This document shows, one piece after another, positions 1 to 6,642 of a stretch of 10,354 nt of DNA. The stretch is from Caryophanales bacterium. GTDB lineage: Bacteria; Bacillota_I; Bacilli_A; RF39; UBA660. The first letter of the stretch is position 1; every line of letters starts with the position of its first letter. The notes below the pieces were generated by a model. The model searched no databases. It was not told the DNA's origin and saw nothing but the letters and a program-made list of their open reading frames with translations. Position numbers and translations under genes: made by a program. The stretch spans positions 1-10,354 of the forward strand of contig JAEEKO010000026.1 in the NCBI GenBank assembly GCA_016282415.1, in the 5' to 3' direction.

Positions 1-1895
1 AATGGTTGTTCTAACATATCACGAGGGTCTAAACCAGGATTTAATAACTCTTTTTTAATATCTTCTAAAGTATATGCATCAGTATTTAGTTCTTTAACTA
101 AACTATCAACATTAATATTGCTAATAGCATCTTTAAATTCTTGGGTATTAATATTCTTTATATCTAAATTTAATTTGGTTAATAGTTTATTAGTTACTTC
201 ATAACTCTCAGGGTGGATTCCGGTTTTATCTAAAGGATTATCCCCATCATTAATTCTTAAGAAGCCAATGGCTTGTTCATAAATCTTATCAGTAATTCCC
301 TTAATTTTTTTAATTTCATCACGATTGTTAATATGTTTTGTTTCTTTGTATTCATATAAACTATCAATAGCACGAGAAGTCATTCCAGAAACATATTTTA
401 AAATACTTTTTGAAGCAGTATTAACATTAACCCCAACTTCATTAACAACTTTAGAGGTAGTAAAATCTAAGGCATCGCCTAGTTCACGTTGATTAACGTC
501 ATATTGATATTCACCTACTCCGATTGATTTAGGATCAATTTTAACTAGTTCTGATAATGGGTCTTGAATACGACGACCAATGGAAACGGCACTACGCTTT
601 TCTACCTCCAAATCTGGAAATTCTGCTATTGCTAATTTGGATGCAGAATAAACTGATGCACCGGCTTCACTAGTAATTACATATTTACAATTTAAATTAA
701 ATTCCTTTATCATTTCACTTACTAGTTTTTCAGATTCACGTGATGCCGTACCATTACCAATTGAGATAATATCAACATGATATTTATTAACAAGTGCTGC
801 CACAATCTGTTTGGCAGCTTTAATATTTTGCTCTTGATTAGAATTTAAGAATGGTTTAACTACTACTGAATCTAAATATTTACCAGATTCATCAACTACC
901 GCTAACTTACAACCATTAACATATCCTGGATCAAATCCTAAAACCACTTGTCCTTTGATTGGACGAGTTAATAATAAATGTTCTAAATTCATACTGAAAG
1001 TATTAATTGCTTTATGTTCTGCGTTTTCTGTTAATTCACTTCTTATTTCGCGTTCAATGCTTGGCATGATAAGTCTTTTTAAAGAATCTTTAATACTATT
1101 TTTAACTAGTTCCACAACAAAAGAACTAGAATTTTTAATTATCTTACTTTCTAAATAATTAATAATAGCATCCATATCATAGTCAATACCAACTGTTAGA
1201 ACTTTCTTATCTTCACCACGATTAAGTGCTAAAACACGATAATGTTTAATTGTTTTAACTAACTCACTATAGTTATAATAACGTTCAAAAGTTTTTAATT
1301 CATCAACGGCATCCTTTTTAACCTTACTAGTTATTAACCCAGTATGAAAAACATTATTACGAATCCATTTACGGTAATAAGCATTATCACTAATCCATTC
1401 AGCGATAATATATGATGCTCCTTCTAAAGCGGCATCAGTATCTTTAACTTTATCATTAATATACTTTCTAGCTAAATCTTCTAATGAACCAGTAGTTGGA
1501 AATGCCATAATCATTTTAGCTAATGGTTCTAAACCGTTATTAATTGCATCAGTTGCTTTAGTTTTTTTCTTTTCTTTAAATGGACGATATAAATCTTCAA
1601 CTTCTGCTAGCTTTTCACAAGCTAAAATATTTTTTCTTAATTCATCCGTCATTAAATCTTTTTCTTCAATTAAACGAATAACATCTAACTTACGATTATA
1701 TAAATTAGTTTGATAAGCATATACTTCTTCAATAGCACGAATTTGGTCTTCATCTAATCCACCCGTTTTTTCTTTACGATAACGTGCAATAAAAGGAATT
1801 GTTGCTCCTTCTCCTAACATTTCTAAAACACTTTTAATTTGTTCAACCTTAATATTTAAATTAGTTGCAACACTGTTTATAACATTTTCATTCAT
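1..1895 (-). CDS. tex: Tex-family RNA-binding transcription accessory protein, 3' end beyond window
   Basis: The first 631 codons are open with no in-frame stop; the gene continues past position 1. Tex is a cytoplasmic nucleic-acid-binding protein, the bacterial relative of eukaryotic Spt6, linked to transcription. Seen here: an N-terminal helical region with the family block LYRPFKEKKKTKATDAI; a YqgF/RNase H-like domain beginning LGFDPGYVNGCKLAVVD (Asp near residue 322), with IGNGTASRE at about 379-387; then VKIDPKSIGVGEYQYDVNQ near 451-468 leading into helix-hairpin-helix motifs; and NPGLDPRD near residue 620. Family members are about 720-770 residues long, so the C-terminal S1 RNA-binding domain should lie just outside the window. 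The ATG at 1893-1895 is preceded by AAGGTG with a 7-base spacer. A terminator separates it from the upstream gene, so it probably has its own promoter. The family assignment is very secure; the exact role here is inferred. Confidence 0.96.
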   Translation of the reverse strand, partial: MNENVINSVATNLNIKVEQIKSVLEMLGEGATIPFIARYRKEKTGGLDEDQIRAIEEVYAYQTNLYNRKLDVIRLIEEKDLMTDELRKNILACEKLAEVEDLYRPFKEKKKTKATDAINNGLEPLAKMIMAFPTTGSLEDLARKYINDKVKDTDAALEGASYIIAEWISDNAYYRKWIRNNVFHTGLITSKVKKDAVDELKTFERYYNYSELVKTIKHYRVLALNRGEDKKVLTVGIDYDMDAIINYLESKIIKNSSSFVVELVKNSIKDSLKRLIMPSIEREIRSELTENAEHKAINTFSMNLEHLLLTRPIKGQVVLGFDPGYVNGCKLAVVDESGKYLDSVVVKPFLNSNQEQNIKAAKQIVAALVNKYHVDIISIGNGTASRESEKLVSEMIKEFNLNCKYVITSEAGASVYSASKLAIAEFPDLEVEKRSAVSIGRRIQDPLSELVKIDPKSIGVGEYQYDVNQRELGDALDFTTSKVVNEVGVNVNTASKSILKYVSGMTSRAIDSLYEYKETKHINNRDEIKKIKGITDKIYEQAIGFLRINDGDNPLDKTGIHPESYEVTNKLLTKLNLDIKNINTQEFKDAISNINVDSLVKELNTDAYTLEDIKKELLNPGLDPRDMLEQP

Positions 1896-1902
1896 TATTA
1901 AT

Positions 1903-1918
1903 CACCTTATTAATTATA
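1903..1918 (-). promoter_or_regulatory. tex ribosome site and candidate -10 box
   Basis: AAGGTG at 1903-1908 is the tex ribosome site. A TATAAT hexamer lies at 1913-1918, downstream of the preceding terminator. No convincing -35 element is found at normal spacing, and a start site 7 bases past the -10 would fall inside the ribosome site. The promoter call is therefore weak. Confidence 0.3.
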
Positions 1919-1930
1919 ATAAATAATAAC

Positions 1931-1956
1931 AAAAAAAACTATCGTTTAGATAGTTT
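1931..1956 (-). terminator. Rho-independent terminator after the ATP-grasp/membrane-protein unit
   Basis: On the minus strand, AAACTATC pairs with GATAGTTT (8 bp, arms 1949-1956 and 1936-1943) around the loop TAAAC. A run of T follows directly. It sits 9 bases after the stop codon of the 1966-2595 gene and before tex. Confidence 0.85.
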
Positions 1957-1965
1957 CTTGACACA

Positions 1966-2595
1966 TTATTCATTCTTCCAAAAATACATTATAAATAAAG
2001 CATCTATGATAATAAATAATAACGTATAGAATGTATAATAAGTTCCTCTAAGAATTAAATTAATTAACATTCCTCCGCCATCTACAGCAATTATAATCGT
2101 GAATAAGATTTTAGCAATTGATACTGCAATATTAAAAATGGTATTAATGAAAAATAATACTGATCCATTCGGGATTGAATTAAAAATATAAACAATAATA
2201 CTTACCGTAATTAATATATTAATAATATCGTTTAATTCAAATACATATATTAATGAAAAATGATAAACTCCTAAATAACTAATAATAATGGCAATAAAAT
2301 TAAAACCTACCATTAAAATCATTAAGATACCTATAATAGCATTAAATATCATTTTAGCTTTATCTTTTAAAAATAGATTCAATACTATAAATAATAGTAA
2401 TACTCCATAACGGATAATACGACGAATAATATAAATAGCTAATCCAATATATCCACCTAATTGAATATTAAGCACCCCTAAAACATTTACTACGCCATGA
2501 TAATGGATAAAACAATTAACAATCGTTGGTACGATAAAGAATATTAGAATAGCAATTATTAAAAGAATGCTAATAACAATTTTACTCTTTTTCAT
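1966..2595 (-). CDS. Polytopic membrane protein of unknown function
   Basis: This 209-residue, very hydrophobic protein has roughly six predicted membrane segments. The first is at residues 5-27, then about 45-75, 85-110, 120-140, 150-175 and 185-206. A short charged loop (LKDKAKM) lies near residue 80, and the protein ends in FWKNE. I recognise no family motif. The ATG at 2593-2595 lies 14 bases inside the end of the upstream ATP-grasp gene. Its AAGGTGG ribosome site (2602-2608, 6-base spacer) is within that gene, so the two are almost certainly translationally coupled. This suggests, but does not prove, a shared role, for example a membrane partner or transporter-like component for whatever the ATP-grasp enzyme modifies. 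A terminator follows immediately. Confidence 0.8.
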   Translation of the reverse strand: MKKSKIVISILLIIAILIFFIVPTIVNCFIHYHGVVNVLGVLNIQLGGYIGLAIYIIRRIIRYGVLLLFIVLNLFLKDKAKMIFNAIIGILMILMVGFNFIAIIISYLGVYHFSLIYVFELNDIINILITVSIIVYIFNSIPNGSVLFFINTIFNIAVSIAKILFTIIIAVDGGGMLINLILRGTYYTFYTLLFIIIDALFIMYFWKNE

Positions 2596-3583
2596 TCTTA
2601 TCCACCTTACTTAAGACATCACGAATAATATCCATACGTCCTCTTCTTGATGCAACCTGTACTACATCAAATCCAGGACGACGATTACCTTCAATGATAA
2701 GTGGACCGTCTGGAGTTACCGCAACATCCCAACCTACTACTAAAATCTTATCTGATTCTAAACAAGCTTTTTTAACCATATCTTTTACTTCTTTAAAATA
2801 AGGAACTTTGAAGCCAACAATCTTTGTGTTAGTTTTAGGATGATATTCATATTCATTTAAATCTTTATCAATTGCCGGATTAATAAGTTTTCCACTATTT
2901 AAATCAATCACACTTGCCATTCCACCAGCATGGAAGTTATCAACACTATTAACCCCATTTCCAATACGAAGTCCTGCCCATAAAATATGTGGTGTTCCAT
3001 GATCATTAAAAGTCATAATTCGAATAGTGTTTACTGATGCACTACAAAGTTTATTTAAGTCTTCATGTTGTTTTACTAAATCTTCTAAGAATAAATGTTG
3101 ATCACAAATATATTGATAATATGCATCTAAATCTTCAATATTCTTAACACATACTTTAGTTACATCAGCACCACCTAAACCGTCATATGGTTTAGACATA
3201 AAATATTCTTTACCTTTAATATATTTCATAAATTCATCTTTATTATTACCATCAGGTACTAAGAAAGATCTTTTTGTATACTCACTAAATTCTTTTAAGA
3301 AACGAGGTTTAATTGTATATCTTTCTTTATAAGCACTAGGTGATACCGTTTCATAAAAAGTATTTTGAATTTTAATACCAGCATACTCCTTACGTTCTGC
3401 TTTGCTTTTCAAATAAAATTGATAATTTAAATAATCCGTTAATCCAATACCATATTTTTTAACAGAGTATACTGTATCAAACATCATACCAATATAACTC
3501 TTATGATATTTTTTGCTAACCATTTTTAAATTTTTACTGAATCTTTTATAATTCGCTGTAAATATATAACTATAAAAAGCCAT
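2582..3583 (-). CDS. Sugar-transfer-associated ATP-grasp family protein
   Basis: This 333-residue protein matches the ATP-grasp group found beside sugar-transfer and surface-polysaccharide genes (ATPgrasp_ST type). ATP-grasp enzymes join a carboxylate to an amine or similar nucleophile through an acyl-phosphate; the substrate here is unknown. Visible motifs: SKPYDGLGGADV at 130-141 (nucleotide-binding lysine and glycine loop), FLEDLV at 165-170, SVNTIRIMTF at 183-192, RIGNGVNSVDNFHAGG at 206-221, and VVGWDVAVTPDGPLIIEGN at 282-300, where Asp286, Glu298 and Asn300 fit the metal and nucleotide site. The basic N-terminal region has no signal peptide, so the protein is cytosolic or peripheral. 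I chose the ATG at 3581-3583, 8 bases after AAGGTGG (3592-3598). A GTG at 3593-3595 lies within that ribosome site and cannot be the start; the ATG at 3587-3589 is too close to it. No glycosyltransferase is seen next door. Confidence 0.88.
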   Translation of the reverse strand: MAFYSYIFTANYKRFSKNLKMVSKKYHKSYIGMMFDTVYSVKKYGIGLTDYLNYQFYLKSKAERKEYAGIKIQNTFYETVSPSAYKERYTIKPRFLKEFSEYTKRSFLVPDGNNKDEFMKYIKGKEYFMSKPYDGLGGADVTKVCVKNIEDLDAYYQYICDQHLFLEDLVKQHEDLNKLCSASVNTIRIMTFNDHGTPHILWAGLRIGNGVNSVDNFHAGGMASVIDLNSGKLINPAIDKDLNEYEYHPKTNTKIVGFKVPYFKEVKDMVKKACLESDKILVVGWDVAVTPDGPLIIEGNRRPGFDVVQVASRRGRMDIIRDVLSKVDKNEKE

Positions 3584-3591
3584 TATCATCA

Positions 3592-3605
3592 CCACCTTAA
3601 TTATA
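3592..3605 (-). promoter_or_regulatory. Ribosome site fixing the ATP-grasp start, and candidate -10 box
   Basis: AAGGTGG at 3592-3598 is correctly spaced only for the ATG at 3581-3583. TATAAT at 3600-3605 follows the upstream terminator. The -35 position would fall in the hairpin loop (TTTATT, weak), and the predicted start site falls in the ribosome site. The ribosome site is well supported; the promoter is tentative. Confidence 0.4.
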
Positions 3606-3609
3606 TAAC

Positions 3610-3638
3610 AAAAAAACTAACTAATAAATAGTTAGTTT
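3610..3638 (-). terminator. Rho-independent terminator overlapping the stop of the glycine-rich protein gene
   Basis: On the minus strand, AAACTAACTA (3629-3638) pairs with TAGTTAGTTT (3614-3623), 10 bp around a 5-base loop. The T tract continues to 3610. The TAA stop codon of the upstream gene (3637-3639) forms the base of the stem. Confidence 0.85.
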
Positions 3639-5634
3639 AATCTCGATATTGGAATATTATATTATAAATGTCAATTACGAATTCATTAGTACCTACTGAA
3701 TTTTTACCAATACCAATATTTGAATTACCATAAACACTAGCATCAGAAGTGTCTACTATAAATGAAGTTGGATAAACCGTTCTTGGTTGCTCGACTCTTA
3801 CCGGAGTGCTTTGTTTTTCTAAATGAACAATCGAACTTTCAAAGATACGATCAGTACCATCACGCGTAAAGAAAGAACCTGTTCCATATCCAAAGAAGTT
3901 AATACCAGGATCTTTATTAGCATCAACATCTATAATATAGGATAAATCAGCAAAAACCGAATTGTATGGTGATGCATCAAATCCACTTAACTGAATTCCT
4001 AGACGGTTATTATTTCCAATTTCAACATGAAGATAACCATTTCCTTGACTCATAGTTACTTCGGCAACACTTGGTTGGAATGGATAATTCATTATACCAT
4101 CTTTAATAACATATTCACCTAACTTTTTATTAACTGAACAAATTGGTACATCGTTAACCATGATACATAACTTAGCGTATGCAGCAGTTGGTGGAACTCC
4201 ACAAACATTATTGTTGATAATTCCTAAATTATTTATTTCAGTTTCACTATATCCATAATAACAACTCATACTACTAGGATTATTATTACCAACACTAAAT
4301 ACTAAATAAACCATATCAGCTTGAACATATTTAGTAGTAAATGTTGGTCTAGTGGCAGATGGACGAGTACCTAAATAAGTGATTCGAGCATGACCATTAC
4401 CCTCTTTAGCACAATCAGGTGTTGGGGTTTGAGAATGACAAGCATTAGTTGTAGTCTTAGTTTCTGCCACCGAACTAGTTGTACAGTTATAACAATGCAT
4501 GTGTTTTTCGATCAAATCAGAATTATTAATATACCCAGATCCACCGCCAGCGCCACCGTGAACACCACAAGCTCCACCATACCAGCCAGCTCCACCTGCA
4601 GAATTCATATAACCTGGCGCAGAATTAATAAAATGAAGTGGATCACAACCGGTTCCAAATCCTGCCGCTGCGGTGATTTGTGGATGATAAGTATTGTTTC
4701 CAGCTGCACTTTGCGTACCACCAGCAGCATTACTAGTGGAATGAGTTGAACTAGGGGTTCCACTTACACCAGTAATACCACCACCGGCACCACCATCACC
4801 AGAGTGATTCGCCGTTTCATAACTAACACATGCAGCTCCACCACCACCAGCAACTAAATATACCGAATTGGCGGCCGTTGTAGAATTTCCATAACTAGCT
4901 AAGGTAGTGTAATTAGAATCGTATGTTGCAATATGAGTTGCACCACCACCACCGCCAGCACCATTTTGATTATTATAGTTTTGAGTAGCAGTTCCACCAC
5001 CACCATTATAACTATTACCGACTTCCGTAAAAGTGTTATAAGCAGTTGTAGAATTACCACCACCGCCAACAACAATATTTAATTTATCATTGATGGCTAA
5101 AGTAATTGCTCCCATGGAGTAGCCACCATAACCGCCTTTTTTCAATCCATCATAACCAGTGGCATCCCCACCTTGAGCGCCCCAAACTTCTAATTGATAA
5201 TCGCCTGGACATGGCGCTGTAAACTCGGCAACACTACCAGTATAATAAAAGTTATATTGATGATTAACAAGTGAAGTACAGTCCGAAACAAAGTGTGCAG
5301 TCAAAGTAATATCAGATGTCGTTCTAACTTTGGTTGTAGACGTTATTAATTTATTTCCTAAATACCAACCTGCAAAGGAATAACCATCTGGGGTTGCAGG
5401 ATTACAAAGCTCACCATAAGCTTGATTATTATTAACCGTTTTAGAACTACAATTTAATACATCATAAGATAAAGTATAAGCATTCATATTAAAATTAGCT
5501 GCAACTAAATTATATATTTTTACTACGCGATAGTTAGCAAATGAATAAGTTAAGAACATTGCAAAAGCAACCAGCATTAATACTGGAATTAAAATGACTA
5601 AAGATTTATTATGTTTTTTTCTTAACTTAGCCAT
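3637..5634 (-). CDS. Membrane-anchored cell-surface protein with InlB-type repeat and ALK-like glycine-rich domain
   Basis: This 665-residue protein has a basic N-terminus and one membrane segment (about 11-30), so it is probably anchored with the bulk outside the cell. Residues 53-115 look like a Listeria-Bacteroides/InlB repeat (DGYSFAGWYLGNKLI, then DITLTAHF). Residues 125-422 form a glycine-rich domain: FYYTGSVAEFTAPCPGDYQL, WGAQGGD, GAGGGGGATHI, YLVAGGGGAACV, GGAGGGSGYI, then a CYNC segment and GHARITYLG. Order and motifs resemble the glycine-rich region of animal ALK/LTK receptors (PF12810 type). Residues 426-665 match nothing I know. There are 15 cysteines and no LPxTG-type sorting signal. 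Proteins of this build are recalled from uncultured gut Firmicutes; adhesion or ligand binding is inference. The ATG at 5632-5634 follows GGAGG. An in-frame ATG 14 codons upstream lies at a terminator T tract, so I rejected it. The gene is transcribed alone between two terminators. Confidence 0.85.
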   Translation of the reverse strand: MAKLRKKHNKSLVILIPVLMLVAFAMFLTYSFANYRVVKIYNLVAANFNMNAYTLSYDVLNCSSKTVNNNQAYGELCNPATPDGYSFAGWYLGNKLITSTTKVRTTSDITLTAHFVSDCTSLVNHQYNFYYTGSVAEFTAPCPGDYQLEVWGAQGGDATGYDGLKKGGYGGYSMGAITLAINDKLNIVVGGGGNSTTAYNTFTEVGNSYNGGGGTATQNYNNQNGAGGGGGATHIATYDSNYTTLASYGNSTTAANSVYLVAGGGGAACVSYETANHSGDGGAGGGITGVSGTPSSTHSTSNAAGGTQSAAGNNTYHPQITAAAGFGTGCDPLHFINSAPGYMNSAGGAGWYGGACGVHGGAGGGSGYINNSDLIEKHMHCYNCTTSSVAETKTTTNACHSQTPTPDCAKEGNGHARITYLGTRPSATRPTFTTKYVQADMVYLVFSVGNNNPSSMSCYYGYSETEINNLGIINNNVCGVPPTAAYAKLCIMVNDVPICSVNKKLGEYVIKDGIMNYPFQPSVAEVTMSQGNGYLHVEIGNNNRLGIQLSGFDASPYNSVFADLSYIIDVDANKDPGINFFGYGTGSFFTRDGTDRIFESSIVHLEKQSTPVRVEQPRTVYPTSFIVDTSDASVYGNSNIGIGKNSVGTNEFVIDIYNIIFQYRD

Positions 5635-5643
5635 ATTTACTAT

Positions 5644-5661
5644 CCTCCATTGTTTATTATA
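5644..5661 (-). promoter_or_regulatory. Ribosome site fixing the surface-protein start, and candidate -10 box
   Basis: GGAGG at 5644-5648 is 9 bases before the ATG at 5632-5634 and decides that start. A perfect TATAAT at 5656-5661 lies 8 bases after the preceding terminator stem. The matching -35 position (TTTTAT, 5679-5684) is poor and lies in the hairpin. If this promoter is used, the leader would be only about 15 bases long. Confidence 0.4.
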
Positions 5662-5664
5662 CAA

Positions 5665-5694
5665 TAAAAAAACCAACTATAAAATAGTTAGTTT
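5665..5694 (-). terminator. Rho-independent terminator closing the three-gene operon
   Basis: On the minus strand, AAACTAACTAT (5684-5694) pairs with ATAGTTGGTTT (5670-5680), 11 bp with one G-U wobble around the loop TTT. A T run follows. The TAA stop of the YihY-family gene (5688-5690) is inside the stem. Confidence 0.87.
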
Positions 5695-6626
5695 GATTTT
5701 TTCTTCTTTTTATCGGTTGGTGCTAGAGATCTAGTTTTTTCTAATTCCTCTTCTATTTTAATTTCTGCAAGTGGTTTTATCTTTCTAGTAGTCTCTAAAT
5801 CAAGCGATTCTTTTCTTTGATTTAAAGCCATACCAATCACGAAAACATATGAAATAAAATATAACCATAAAAGTAAAATAATAATATTAGCAGCACCACC
5901 ATAAAAGGCATTGTAATTAGCAAAATGATTTACATATAGTGAATAAATTTGTGTTACTAAAATAAAACCAATTGTGGAAAAGATAGCACCAAAAGTGGTT
6001 GTAGTTCCATACATCTTACGATCTGGTGCTAAAGCATATAATATTTTAATTAGGATAAACATAATAAACCATGATATTGGTCCTTTTAAGAAATTAATTG
6101 TAAAGATAACACGGTTTTCAATAACATGTTTTAAATTTAAATAACCAATAAGTCCAATTATCTTAGAACCAAATACTGGAATAATTAAAATAAATATTAC
6201 CAGTAAAATTAAAATAATCTCCATAAATATAGCTTTAATACGGCGATAAAAATAATTACGATTTTTAATACCATATATTGTATTTGATGTAACAATAATT
6301 GATGCTGGTCCTTTTGATGCAACAAAATAACCAACTGCCAAATAAATAATAAATTTCAATCCCGGATTATCAGCTAACGTAGGAATAATAAGTGATGCTA
6401 AATCATCATTAAACACATTACTAAAGAAATTATTCATCATATCTAAATCTAAGTTTAGAAGTGATGCTACATAAGCAATTAACAAAAATGTAGGAATAAC
6501 AGAAAGCCCTAAAAAGAATGCTAACTGACCTGGTAATATCGCCATTTCTGGTCTAGTTAATATTTCCCAAAAGTTTTTTAAATATAATTTTATTTGTTCT
6601 TTAATTCGACGCAGTTCAGTTCTCAT
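5688..6626 (-). CDS. YihY/BrkB (UPF0761) family integral membrane protein
   Basis: This 312-residue protein is close to the usual family length. It has about six membrane segments, near residues 31-56, 92-115, 133-156, 182-200, 210-230 and 246-268. Family landmarks are clear: FFLGLSVIPTFLLI in the first segment, YALAPDRK at 197-204, YNAFYGGAA at 238-246, then LLLWLYFISYVFVIG and ALNQ before a charged cytoplasmic tail ending in a lysine run. Older literature called these BrkB or ribonuclease BN, but the nuclease label is known to be mistaken; the true function is unsettled, and export or transport has been proposed. The start at 6626 follows a strong AAAGGAGG ribosome site in the 16-base gap after the GGDEF gene. 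It is the last gene of the operon, and the terminator overlaps its stop. Confidence 0.93.
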   Translation of the reverse strand: MRTELRRIKEQIKLYLKNFWEILTRPEMAILPGQLAFFLGLSVIPTFLLIAYVASLLNLDLDMMNNFFSNVFNDDLASLIIPTLADNPGLKFIIYLAVGYFVASKGPASIIVTSNTIYGIKNRNYFYRRIKAIFMEIILILLVIFILIIPVFGSKIIGLIGYLNLKHVIENRVIFTINFLKGPISWFIMFILIKILYALAPDRKMYGTTTTFGAIFSTIGFILVTQIYSLYVNHFANYNAFYGGAANIIILLLWLYFISYVFVIGMALNQRKESLDLETTRKIKPLAEIKIEEELEKTRSLAPTDKKKKKSN

Positions 6627-6642
6627 GAAGGGCCTCCTTTCT

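Noticed and set aside
955..1158. 67-codon open frame on the plus strand
   Set aside because: It lies entirely antisense to the conserved, uninterrupted tex reading frame and has no recognisable product or ribosome site.
3584..3595. GTG start for the ATP-grasp gene
   Set aside because: This GTG overlaps the AAGGTGG ribosome site itself. The ATG at 3581-3583 has an 8-base spacer.
4390..4749. 119-codon open frame on the plus strand
   Set aside because: It is antisense to the glycine-rich domain. Its Ser/Thr/Ile-rich content is a by-product of the GGN codons opposite.
4369..5262. CRISPR array or tandem DNA repeat suggested by repeated ACCACC-like runs
   Set aside because: The runs are glycine codons of the surface protein read on the other strand. 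They have no fixed unit length or spacers.
5635..5676. 14-codon N-terminal extension of the surface protein
   Set aside because: The upstream ATG lies at the terminator T tract and before the GGAGG site. The ATG at 5632-5634 is correctly spaced and followed by a normal basic plus hydrophobic N-terminus.
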